Part shown: piece by piece, positions 1 through 6,665 of the stretch | Numbering within the stretch: position 1 is the stretch's first letter | How the letters are laid out: the number at the start of each line of letters is the position of its first letter | Assembly (NCBI GenBank): GCA_015488875.1 | Contig: WFMX01000259.1 | Span: 1-17,856 of the forward strand | Direction of reading: 5' to 3' | Length of the DNA: 17,856 nucleotides | Source: Campylobacterota bacterium | GTDB lineage: Bacteria; Campylobacterota; Campylobacteria; Campylobacterales; Sulfurovaceae | Program-made: the position numbers and the translations under genes | The notes under the pieces: model-generated | The model's input: the letters and a program-made list of their open reading frames with translations, nothing else | The model's database searches: none | Told to the model about the DNA's origin: nothing

Positions 1-189
1 AATAAGGACATTTAGACTTCTAAGTGGAAACTCTTCTAGTCTTTCTATAGATTTAAATCCCATAATTGTCAAAAATTCAATAGGCTTTCTTCTGTTCATA
101 GTATACTATACTTTATGTTCTGTGATATTTCTAAATTTTTCATTATATTCTCGTTTGAAATTGATGTATTTATTATGCCCTTTTTGATA
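1..189 (-). pseudogene. Possible decayed ORF (transposase/integrase tail?) running off the left edge
   Basis: Reading the minus strand from 189 leftwards gives an open frame of 27 codons, one TAG at 108-106, then an open frame to the window edge. An ATG at 99-97 could also start a separate truncated gene of at least 33 codons, but no good Shine-Dalgarno sequence precedes it. The peptide has EYNEKF followed about 17 residues later by RRKPIEFL. This spacing recalls the C-terminal tail of integrase-core transposases (YN..., then PH..., then a tPxEFL-like end), with the stop codon interrupting it. The match is by eye and weak. It could equally be the start of an unrelated gene, or noise in AT-rich DNA. 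Confidence 0.25.
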
Positions 190-220
190 TTAAAGGAGTG
201 TAATCTCCAGACAATTTATA

Positions 221-841
221 TTATATTGAGTTGATTCCCTCACCTTTTTCACCATTCTCATCAAAGGTAACTATAGCTCTAAAACTCCTCCAAATAAGTG
301 AGATAATTATTAGCTCCAATATCAGGAGAGCGACATGTAGATAGTAGACTTGGTCTTGGTTGTTTGTGATGCCGTAGTGGTCTATGACCTTGTAAAATAT
401 ATAAGATATCACCATACCCAATAGATATCCCAACTGCTTAGCGGTATCTACTCTAGTGAGCAGTTCATCGCTAGATAGAAGTAGGGTCTCTGCACGCACT
501 AGGTAGCTACCAAAGACAAATGTGATCTGATACCCTATATAGACCAACAGTGCAGTCTGATAAGTGTATGGATAGAGTAGGAAATAAGCTATTGCCAATA
601 GAAGTACTATCTCCACCATGATAGATATACGAAAAAACCATAGAGCGTTGAGTATATACTTGTATGCCCTAGCTACTGCCAACATTGCAATGGCCATAGA
701 GACACCGCCTATGGAGTAGACTGAAGGCTCTATAGGTGCATAGATGGTAAATATAGCTCCGACACTTATGCCCAAAAATAGTGAATTGGCAAACTTGTAT
801 CGTATGAACCATTGGGGTATCAACTCCATCATCTTTGTCAT
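221..841 (-). CDS. Six-helix integral membrane protein, resembles half of an MFS transporter
   Basis: This 206-residue protein is largely hydrophobic, with about six predicted membrane segments (roughly residues 18-38, 40-60, 68-90, 94-112, 132-152 and 165-186). A charged loop with RAETLLLSSDELLTR separates helices 4 and 5, and the tail is hydrophilic (ENGEKGEG). The helix spacing and the QLGYLLGMVISYIFYK helix resemble one six-helix half of a major facilitator transporter, but a full MFS protein is about twice as long and has 12 helices. It may be a stand-alone family or a truncated transporter. Its ATG lies only 2 nt after the stop of the upstream NlpC/P60 gene on the same strand, so the two are almost certainly co-transcribed and translationally coupled. 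I do not recognise a substrate or function. Confidence 0.6.
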   Translation of the reverse strand: MTKMMELIPQWFIRYKFANSLFLGISVGAIFTIYAPIEPSVYSIGGVSMAIAMLAVARAYKYILNALWFFRISIMVEIVLLLAIAYFLLYPYTYQTALLVYIGYQITFVFGSYLVRAETLLLSSDELLTRVDTAKQLGYLLGMVISYIFYKVIDHYGITNNQDQVYYLHVALLILELIIISLIWRSFRAIVTFDENGEKGEGINSI

Positions 842-843
842 CT

Positions 844-2205
844 CTATTGCCTCAACTCTACTGCTCTATCCATCTTCATTAGATAGTTTTTGAATTTGAC
901 TGTAGTCACTACTGTTTTGGCTATAGGATTCTTGCCTTTCATAGCTCCCCACACTGTGTGTATCATATAGTGTTCACCTTTATATTTGCCTAGATATAGC
1001 ATGATATGCCCCTTGAGATGTAGTAGTGTAGTGGCAGGTTTGGCATATCTATCTAGTGCTTCTGATCTCTTGATCATACTGCCACCAAACTCTATAGATG
1101 GCCCTATGAATCTCCCTGTGGATGCTTGTTCTTTTGAGTTGCGAGGCAGAGTGATGCCAACTGTACCATATACCTCTTGCAGAAATTTGGAGCAATCCTG
1201 CTCACCAAACATACCACCCCAGCCATATGGTGCATTTAGTAGTTTAAATGCCTGTTTTATGATGTTGTTGGCAGTATAGGATAGATACCCTATAGATAGG
1301 TCACTCTTAGACATCGTAGCTTTTTGGAACCTCACTCTACCATCATCATCCCTTGTGGGTATGACTATGTTTGCGATATCATCCACTGTACCTAATAGTG
1401 GCAATCTCACCCCCATCCGCACAAAGTCACGATACTTGCCATCTACATATATAGCATTTTTAGGATTTGTAGTGATGATGAATTTTTTGGATTTGGATAT
1501 CTGTAGCATCTCTCTTCTACTTGATATAGCTATATCCTCTACTCTGACCCATCCGTAGCTAGTGGGAGATAGGGCAAAATACCACTTGCCATCTCTACTT
1601 ATATGTAGTATGGCTAGAGCTGTGCCTATGTCAAGAGCTGCATTTTGATTGCGGTCAAAGTAGTGCTGTGATGACTTTTTGAGTAGTGTATCTGAAGTGG
1701 GCATGACTCTTTGTAGGGTATACTCTGTAGTGAGGGCATATCTAGTGATGATAGAGCCATCAGATATAGCATCACGATTACAATTATCACCTATTTTGTT
1801 GAGATAGTACTTGTCTAATGGTTTGCCATCCTCATGGTAGAGTGCCCTAGTGAGCAAAAACTTTTTGAGTTTGTCTAGTCTAGCGATAAACCACTCTGAT
1901 GAGTAGCTAGCATTGAAGTCATATGGCTCTATGACTGAGCCACTATCTCTATATGTGACCTTGTTAAATCTTTTGATTTCAGATCTATCCATTATCACTC
2001 TATTAGGTTGATCTATCTTGTCTATCCAAAAATCTGCTATGTTGATGCCTCTATAGAGTTTTGTATACTCTACTTGCGAGAGGGTGTCACTCTTTTGGTA
2101 TGGCAACGATGAGACCACCCAAGGAGCCACACTATCTACACTCTTTGCGATTGATGACATGATAGCCATGCTGAGACAGAAGATAATTATGTATATTTTT
2201 TTCAT
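844..2205 (-). CDS. SH3 domain-containing NlpC/P60 family peptidoglycan endopeptidase
   Basis: This 453-residue exported protein has an N-terminal signal peptide (residues 1-20, IIIFCLSMAIMSSIA), a long N-terminal stabilising region, two SH3-like modules in the middle (about 170-300, including GTALAILHISRDGKWYFALSPTSYGWV), and a C-terminal NlpC/P60 cysteine peptidase domain (about 312-453). The catalytic Cys is C338 in GEQDCSKF, preceded by the usual PYGWGG. H400 in LKGHIMLYLG is the catalytic histidine and H416 in MIHTVWG fits the third polar residue. Domain order matches the family with an NLPC_P60 stabilising domain plus two SH3 domains. Family members cut stem-peptide bonds (D-Glu to diamino acid) in peptidoglycan, here presumably in the periplasm. 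No clear ribosome-binding site precedes the ATG; a TATAAT lies 6 nt upstream, so a very short leader is possible. Confidence 0.88.
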   Translation of the reverse strand: MKKIYIIIFCLSMAIMSSIAKSVDSVAPWVVSSLPYQKSDTLSQVEYTKLYRGINIADFWIDKIDQPNRVIMDRSEIKRFNKVTYRDSGSVIEPYDFNASYSSEWFIARLDKLKKFLLTRALYHEDGKPLDKYYLNKIGDNCNRDAISDGSIITRYALTTEYTLQRVMPTSDTLLKKSSQHYFDRNQNAALDIGTALAILHISRDGKWYFALSPTSYGWVRVEDIAISSRREMLQISKSKKFIITTNPKNAIYVDGKYRDFVRMGVRLPLLGTVDDIANIVIPTRDDDGRVRFQKATMSKSDLSIGYLSYTANNIIKQAFKLLNAPYGWGGMFGEQDCSKFLQEVYGTVGITLPRNSKEQASTGRFIGPSIEFGGSMIKRSEALDRYAKPATTLLHLKGHIMLYLGKYKGEHYMIHTVWGAMKGKNPIAKTVVTTVKFKNYLMKMDRAVELRQ

Positions 2206-2311
2206 AAAATATTATATCAGATTGAGTTTATAGTGGAGACATAGGCGAAATGAAAAGATAGATATTTATAGTATATATGTGATTAAAATTATATAACTAT
2301 AAAAAGATGCA

Positions 2312-3334
2312 TCATCTCAATATCTCACCATACTTTTCATTATATCCCTTTTTGATGCCCTCTGCCAATTGATGTACGCCCATGGCATAGTAGCTACTGT
2401 GGTTGTATCTAGTGATGACATGGAAGTTTTTGGTGCCATACCATAGCTCATCATAGTGAGTTCTTTTGAGCTTGATGAGGTGGACTTTTCCTTTGTAGTT
2501 GAACTCCTCTCTAGGCTCTATATCTTTGAGCGATGCTCTATTGTATTTGTACTTATATCCTGTCTTTTTGGCGTGATATCTGTTGCCTGGATATGAGACT
2601 CTAGTGGCAACTAGCTGACCTCGTCTCCATCCGTGTCTTTTGAGATAGTATGCTACACTACCTATGGCATCTGCATCATCATTCATCCGCTTTTTGCCGT
2701 CATGGTTGAAATCCACAACAAATATCTTGTAGTTACTAGGCATAAACTGCCCCAAACCTATGGCACCTGCGTATGAGCCTTTGACACCTTTGGGATCTAT
2801 CCTCTCTCTCTTGGTCATAAGCAAAAATGCTTTCAGCTCGGATTTGAAAAATCTATTTCGCCTGTTTTTTTCAAATGCCAGCGTAGTGAGCGTATCAAAT
2901 ACGGGATATCTGCCCGCATTGTATCCGTAGTGACTCTCTATGCCTATGATGGCTGTGATGTACTCTGGCGGTACACCATATTTTCTATATGCTTTTTGGA
3001 GGGTATATCTATGCTTATGCAGATACTCTACACCCTTTGGAAATTTTGATTTGGTTACAATGATGGATTTGTAGTGGTCCCATGAGCCTATCTTTCTCTT
3101 GCTGCTTTTATGATGTTTTCTCTTTGGTCGCAACGATGGTACATATACTGCAAGAGCCTTTTTTTGATACTTGACATTTGAAAATAGCTTCTCCAATTTA
3201 CTTCTACTGTACCGATGCTTTTTTACCATCTGATTTATAAAGAGTTTCACTTTGGGATTTGTAGTATAGTCCTTTGCCGATAGATCTAGTGTGAGTGATA
3301 GATATATAGATATCAGTAGTAGTGTGTATCGCAT
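2312..3334 (-). CDS. mltB: Lytic murein transglycosylase B (MltB family), copy 1
   Basis: This 340-residue secreted protein has a signal peptide (LLLISIYLSLTLDLSA, residues 5-20) and no lipobox, so it is probably periplasmic rather than a lipoprotein like E. coli MltB. The catalytic glutamate is E133 in AIIGIESHYG. Family signatures follow: FDTLTTLAFE, AGAIGLGQFMPSNY (about 189-202), and an EF-hand-like calcium loop DFNHDGKKRMNDDADAIGS (about 208-226). MltB enzymes cleave the MurNAc-GlcNAc bond and leave 1,6-anhydroMurNAc ends. A second paralogue lies at 9764-10897. It shares the core but has a different linker: this copy carries a basic KRKHHKSSKRK stretch (residues 71-81) where the other has two cysteines. 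The gene sits between trmA and the NlpC/P60 gene on the same strand, so two wall hydrolases are adjacent. Confidence 0.93.
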   Translation of the reverse strand: MRYTLLLISIYLSLTLDLSAKDYTTNPKVKLFINQMVKKHRYSRSKLEKLFSNVKYQKKALAVYVPSLRPKRKHHKSSKRKIGSWDHYKSIIVTKSKFPKGVEYLHKHRYTLQKAYRKYGVPPEYITAIIGIESHYGYNAGRYPVFDTLTTLAFEKNRRNRFFKSELKAFLLMTKRERIDPKGVKGSYAGAIGLGQFMPSNYKIFVVDFNHDGKKRMNDDADAIGSVAYYLKRHGWRRGQLVATRVSYPGNRYHAKKTGYKYKYNRASLKDIEPREEFNYKGKVHLIKLKRTHYDELWYGTKNFHVITRYNHSSYYAMGVHQLAEGIKKGYNEKYGEILR

Positions 3335-3408
3335 AAAATACTCTGCCTTTGTGGATGATAATTAGGATGAAATCTTACCCACAATATATCAACCAACTGT
3401 AAATGACT

Positions 3409-4521
3409 CTACATCTTTCTCAGAAAAACCCCACTCTCTACATGTGCTGTGTGTGGAAATTGGTCAAACATGGCAGCTTCTTCTACCTTGTGAGTGAGTG
3501 ACAAACTCTTCAAGTCTCTCGCTAATGTCTCAGGATTGCAAGATATATAGATAATATACTCTATATCAGATATGAGTCCTATAGTTTCTGCATCTAGTCC
3601 AGCCCTAGGTGGATCTACCAACACAGTAGAGAAGTTGTACTCATCTAGCTCTATATCTTTTAGTCTAGTAAACTCTCTCACCCCTATGAGTGCTTGGGTC
3701 ATCTCTTCAGATGAGAGTCGGACAAATGAGATGTTCTCTACACTATTTTTGAGACAATTTTCTTTTGCTGCATAGATAGACCGTTTACTCACTTCAGTAG
3801 CTAAAACTTTTTTAAAATATCGTGACAGAGGTATCGTGAAGTTACCCAATCCACAATAGCTCTCTAGTAGATCACCATAGCCTACGCACTTGGCTTGAGA
3901 TATAGCCCACTCTATCATCTTCACATTTACCGATGGATTTGGCTGTGTAAAACCACTCTCGTACTCTATGTATGTCACATCTCTACCATCTATCCGTAGC
4001 ACTTCTACTACATACTCGCTAGAGAGTATCACCTTTTGTTTTCGACTCCTACCTAGTATACTACAGTTTAGCAGAGCCTCTAATCGCTTCGCCTCTTCAC
4101 TCCACGCATCATCTAATTTTCTATGATATAGCATAGTGATAAGTGTCTCATCTGTAGTCGTAGCCAAAAACTCTACACCAAATAGTTTGGTCTTAAGTAC
4201 TTTTGAGTTATTGATCTCATCTAACAATCGCCACATTCTACTCTCTATCGCTCTTATCACCTTGGGGCATTCGGATATATCTATCTTGCCATCTTTCGTG
4301 AGATTGCCCATGGCATAGTCACATCTATCTCCACTATGCCATATGCGGAACTCACTTCTAGCTCTATAGTGGTCTTGAGGTGAGTCATATATGCTCAACT
4401 CTCCACTATAAAATGGCGAGAGTAGTCCTGATACCCTCCCTCTCTTATCTATGATTTGACTCTCATAATCCATATCATGAAGCCCACAAGAGCCACAACT
4501 TCCAAAATGTTTACACTGCAA
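3409..4521 (-). CDS. trmA: tRNA (uracil-5-)-methyltransferase TrmA
   Basis: This S-adenosylmethionine-dependent enzyme makes 5-methyluridine at position 54 of the tRNA T-loop. The sequence tracks E. coli TrmA closely: HYRARSEFRIWHSGD, LYHRKLDDAW, SGFTQPN, the SAM-binding LLESYCGLGNFT, VDPPRAGLD, the catalytic loop YISCNPETL (C328) and FDQFPHTAHVESGVF with general base E362. Length (370) matches the usual 366. Unlike E. coli TrmA, the N terminus carries CKHFGSCGSC and a later ECP, giving C3, C9, C12 and C85, the CX5CX2C...C pattern that binds a [4Fe-4S] cluster in RlmD. I chose the TTG at 4521 because AAAGGA at 4533-4528 lies 6 nt upstream of it. An upstream TTG at 4527 abuts the Shine-Dalgarno sequence directly. 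Specificity for tRNA rather than rRNA is inferred from the overall resemblance. Confidence 0.93.
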   Translation of the reverse strand: MQCKHFGSCGSCGLHDMDYESQIIDKRGRVSGLLSPFYSGELSIYDSPQDHYRARSEFRIWHSGDRCDYAMGNLTKDGKIDISECPKVIRAIESRMWRLLDEINNSKVLKTKLFGVEFLATTTDETLITMLYHRKLDDAWSEEAKRLEALLNCSILGRSRKQKVILSSEYVVEVLRIDGRDVTYIEYESGFTQPNPSVNVKMIEWAISQAKCVGYGDLLESYCGLGNFTIPLSRYFKKVLATEVSKRSIYAAKENCLKNSVENISFVRLSSEEMTQALIGVREFTRLKDIELDEYNFSTVLVDPPRAGLDAETIGLISDIEYIIYISCNPETLARDLKSLSLTHKVEEAAMFDQFPHTAHVESGVFLRKM

Positions 4522-4527
4522 TCTCAA

Positions 4528-4630
4528 TCCTTTAGGAAAATATCTAATAATAAATATATTTTAGCCAATATTAGCTATAATCTAATACCATATAAATAAC
4601 TTCCCGTAAAACTAAATCTAGGAGGGTTAA
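4528..4630. promoter_or_regulatory. Divergent intergenic promoter region (trmA / DUF3754 operon)
   Basis: This AT-rich gap of about 100 bp lies between two divergent genes. On the plus strand a perfect TATAAT at 4576-4581 is a good -10 box; no convincing -35 is visible, which is common for Campylobacterota sigma-70 promoters. The downstream gene has a strong AGGAGG ribosome-binding site at 4620-4625, 5 nt before its ATG. On the minus strand AAAGGA at 4533-4528 serves trmA. Promoter assignment is by eye. Confidence 0.45.
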
Positions 4631-5881
4631 ATGCAGATAAATTATGACAATACCATAAGAGAGAGATTTATACCTATATCGTATAATGAATTGTTGGATA
4701 CTGTACTTATCTACCTAGATATCAGATCAAAAGATAAGTATCATGCTCTCAAAGAGGCTCTTCATCGTTACTATCATCATAGTTTTTATATGGATCTCGT
4801 AAACATCAGAGAGAGCTATGAGCCATTCAATCCAGATAGTGACACAGTAACCAATACGAAGATAAGCGAAGATGAGTATCTCCTAAAAGAGCAAGAGTTG
4901 TATGATCAGATAGCACCTATACTCAACAATGCCAACTACGAAGTCTTGACAAAAGAGATATTGGAAGAGACTATGAATAAGACATCTCCGTATGGTGTGG
5001 AGGTGAGTGTAGATTTTGATGATTTTGATGAAGTACAACTCTACTTTCGCGGTGAGTCCATACAGAAAGATGAGGTTCCAGATCCAAAAAAATTGTACCT
5101 ATCCAAAAAGAGTATATCAGAGCCTGTATATCGTAGACTCTTTATGCTTATCAAACCCAAGCTACTAGATACTAGAGCCAAAGAGATAGCAGATAGAGAT
5201 GGCAAAGATATAGAGAAGGTCAAGAGTAAATTGACCAAGCAAAAACCTCTCCTCATTACAGATAAGAATAACAAAAATATCTATATAAAACTCTTCAAAA
5301 ATATCCCTCATATGGATCTGGAAATGCTCTTCCCAAATACCAAAGTGAAAATGACATTATTTGATAAGGTGAAGCTAGGCGTGGTGGGTGGAGGTGGTAC
5401 TGTAGGTGGTGGTGCTACTCTGATAGCCAAACTAAGCGTAGCTGCTGTAGATCCTATATCTGCTATGATGGCGGTAGGGGCTTTTGCTGGCATATTGTGG
5501 AGGCAGGTCAAAGAGGTATTTACCAGGAGGACTCACTATTTAGCTAAGCTATCACAAAAATTATATTTTCACAATCTAGATAATAATGCAGGGGCATTGA
5601 ACTATATGTTGAACATGGCTCAAAACGAGGAGAGTAAAGAGACACTACTGGCATATGTATTTCTATCTCAACATAAGGATGGCATGACTATAGACGAGTT
5701 GGATGTAGCGATAGAGAGGTATGTGAAAGAGGTATATGATATCGATATGGATTTCGAGGTAGACGATGGTATAGGGAAGCTTCGCAAATTGGGGTTTGTC
5801 GTAGATAATGATGGTAAGTTAAGTGTAATAGATATAGGTGGAGCAATAGATATATTGAAAAAAAATGATACTCAGTATTAA
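4631..5881 (+). CDS. DUF3754 / TMEM143-like membrane protein of unknown function
   Basis: This 416-residue protein has a soluble charged N-terminal region (1-215), the conserved-looking block IYIKLFKNIPHMDLEMLFP (217-235) followed by TKVKMTLFDKVKLG, then a glycine-rich hydrophobic segment (GGGGTVGGGATLIAKL, about 253-268) and a second hydrophobic stretch (ISAMMAVGAFAGILW, 276-290). The block before the two membrane segments is what I associate with DUF3754, a family named after eukaryotic TMEM143; I have not checked this by search. A C-terminal domain of about 120 residues contains NNAGALNYMLNMAQNEESKE. No enzymatic motif is visible. A strong AGGAGG precedes the ATG. The gene is first in a same-strand run with the beta-barrel, tyrosine kinase and phosphatase genes, with a 47-nt gap to the next, which hints at an envelope role without proving it. 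Confidence 0.7.
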   Translation: MQINYDNTIRERFIPISYNELLDTVLIYLDIRSKDKYHALKEALHRYYHHSFYMDLVNIRESYEPFNPDSDTVTNTKISEDEYLLKEQELYDQIAPILNNANYEVLTKEILEETMNKTSPYGVEVSVDFDDFDEVQLYFRGESIQKDEVPDPKKLYLSKKSISEPVYRRLFMLIKPKLLDTRAKEIADRDGKDIEKVKSKLTKQKPLLITDKNNKNIYIKLFKNIPHMDLEMLFPNTKVKMTLFDKVKLGVVGGGGTVGGGATLIAKLSVAAVDPISAMMAVGAFAGILWRQVKEVFTRRTHYLAKLSQKLYFHNLDNNAGALNYMLNMAQNEESKETLLAYVFLSQHKDGMTIDELDVAIERYVKEVYDIDMDFEVDDGIGKLRKLGFVVDNDGKLSVIDIGGAIDILKKNDTQY

Positions 5882-5912
5882 TATTGATATATTGTGTTAA
5901 AATAATAAAAAA

Positions 5913-5922
5913 ATAATTAGGA
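5913..5922 (+). promoter_or_regulatory. ATAATTAGGA intergenic 10-mer (one of three)
   Basis: This copy supplies the AGGA ribosome-binding sequence for the beta-barrel gene at 5929. Identical copies at 3358-3367 and 17397-17406 are also intergenic, but there AGGA is not placed before a start codon. Confidence 0.3.
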
Positions 5923-5928
5923 TTATTT

Positions 5929-6633
5929 ATGAAAAATATTTTGTTAGCGATTGTACTATTTATGATAGCAGACACCTCTCTTCATGCTAGGAAAGATATG
6001 GATGTAGCTCCTGTAGTAGCAGGAAGTAGCGAAAAGGAAGTAGAAGACGACTATATCTATATCGGCATGGCATTCATATATCATCGAACATATTCTATAG
6101 AGGGTGGATGGTTTGACAATGGAGTAAAGACACAAGATGAGACGGGTGGATTTATGGGACTCGTAGGATACAATTACAATAACTATCTAGCAGTAGAGGG
6201 TAGGGTAGCCAAATCTTTTTTCAAGGAGGATTATGCCGATCTGATAAATTATTCTATATTTATAAAGCCTCAATATAAGTTTTTAGATGATGAGAGAGAT
6301 AATTGCGAAGATGGGTATACCACTATATACGCACTCATAGGGTATGGTAGCGTCAAGGTCGAAGGCACAGATGGTAATGTCCCTGGACATAAAGGTGAAG
6401 ATATCACCAATGGTGGTGGATTGCAGTGGGGTTTGGGTCTCAGCTACACATTTGACGATGAAGATGATGACGAAGATGAACACAATAGAGATGGAGATAT
6501 CACACTATTTGCAGAGTACAATAGATTTATGAAAGACAGAGAGATACATGCTAGACTGTATCAGTATGATCTAAAATATTATGATAAACTTAGTCAAGAT
6601 GCTATAGCTCTTGGTCTACACTACAGATTTTGA
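5929..6633 (+). CDS. Outer-membrane beta-barrel protein (small OmpA/opacity-like porin fold)
   Basis: The 234-residue product has a signal peptide (MKNILLAIVLFMIADTSLHA, cleavage probably near residue 20). Alternating amphipathic strands follow (for example YIYIGMAFIYHRTY, GGFMGLVGYNYNNYLAVEGRVA, TTIYALIGYGSVKVEG, LQWGLGLSYTF, ITLFAEYNRF). The chain ends in GLHYRF, with the terminal aromatic residue typical of BAM-assembled barrels. The strand count fits about eight strands. A very acidic stretch, DDEDDDEDEHNRDGD (176-190), falls between two strands and could be a metal-binding loop. AGGA at 5919-5922 lies 6 nt before the ATG. The gene is 32 nt upstream of the tyrosine autokinase gene. It is not a Wza-type exporter (no polysaccharide-export domain), so its role beside the kinase is unknown. 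Confidence 0.75.
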   Translation: MKNILLAIVLFMIADTSLHARKDMDVAPVVAGSSEKEVEDDYIYIGMAFIYHRTYSIEGGWFDNGVKTQDETGGFMGLVGYNYNNYLAVEGRVAKSFFKEDYADLINYSIFIKPQYKFLDDERDNCEDGYTTIYALIGYGSVKVEGTDGNVPGHKGEDITNGGGLQWGLGLSYTFDDEDDDEDEHNRDGDITLFAEYNRFMKDREIHARLYQYDLKYYDKLSQDAIALGLHYRF

Positions 6634-6665
6634 TAGAAAATAGTTGATAGATAAGCAGATACTGC

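Noticed and set aside
986..1558. Plus-strand open frames of 97 and 67 codons
   Set aside because: They lie wholly inside the NlpC/P60 gene on the other strand, have no domain-like sequence or ribosome-binding site, and reflect its codon bias.
5688..5975. Minus-strand 95-codon frame across the end of the DUF3754 gene
   Set aside because: It is a shadow with His/Tyr/Leu-rich sequence, overlaps two plus-strand genes and has no start signal.
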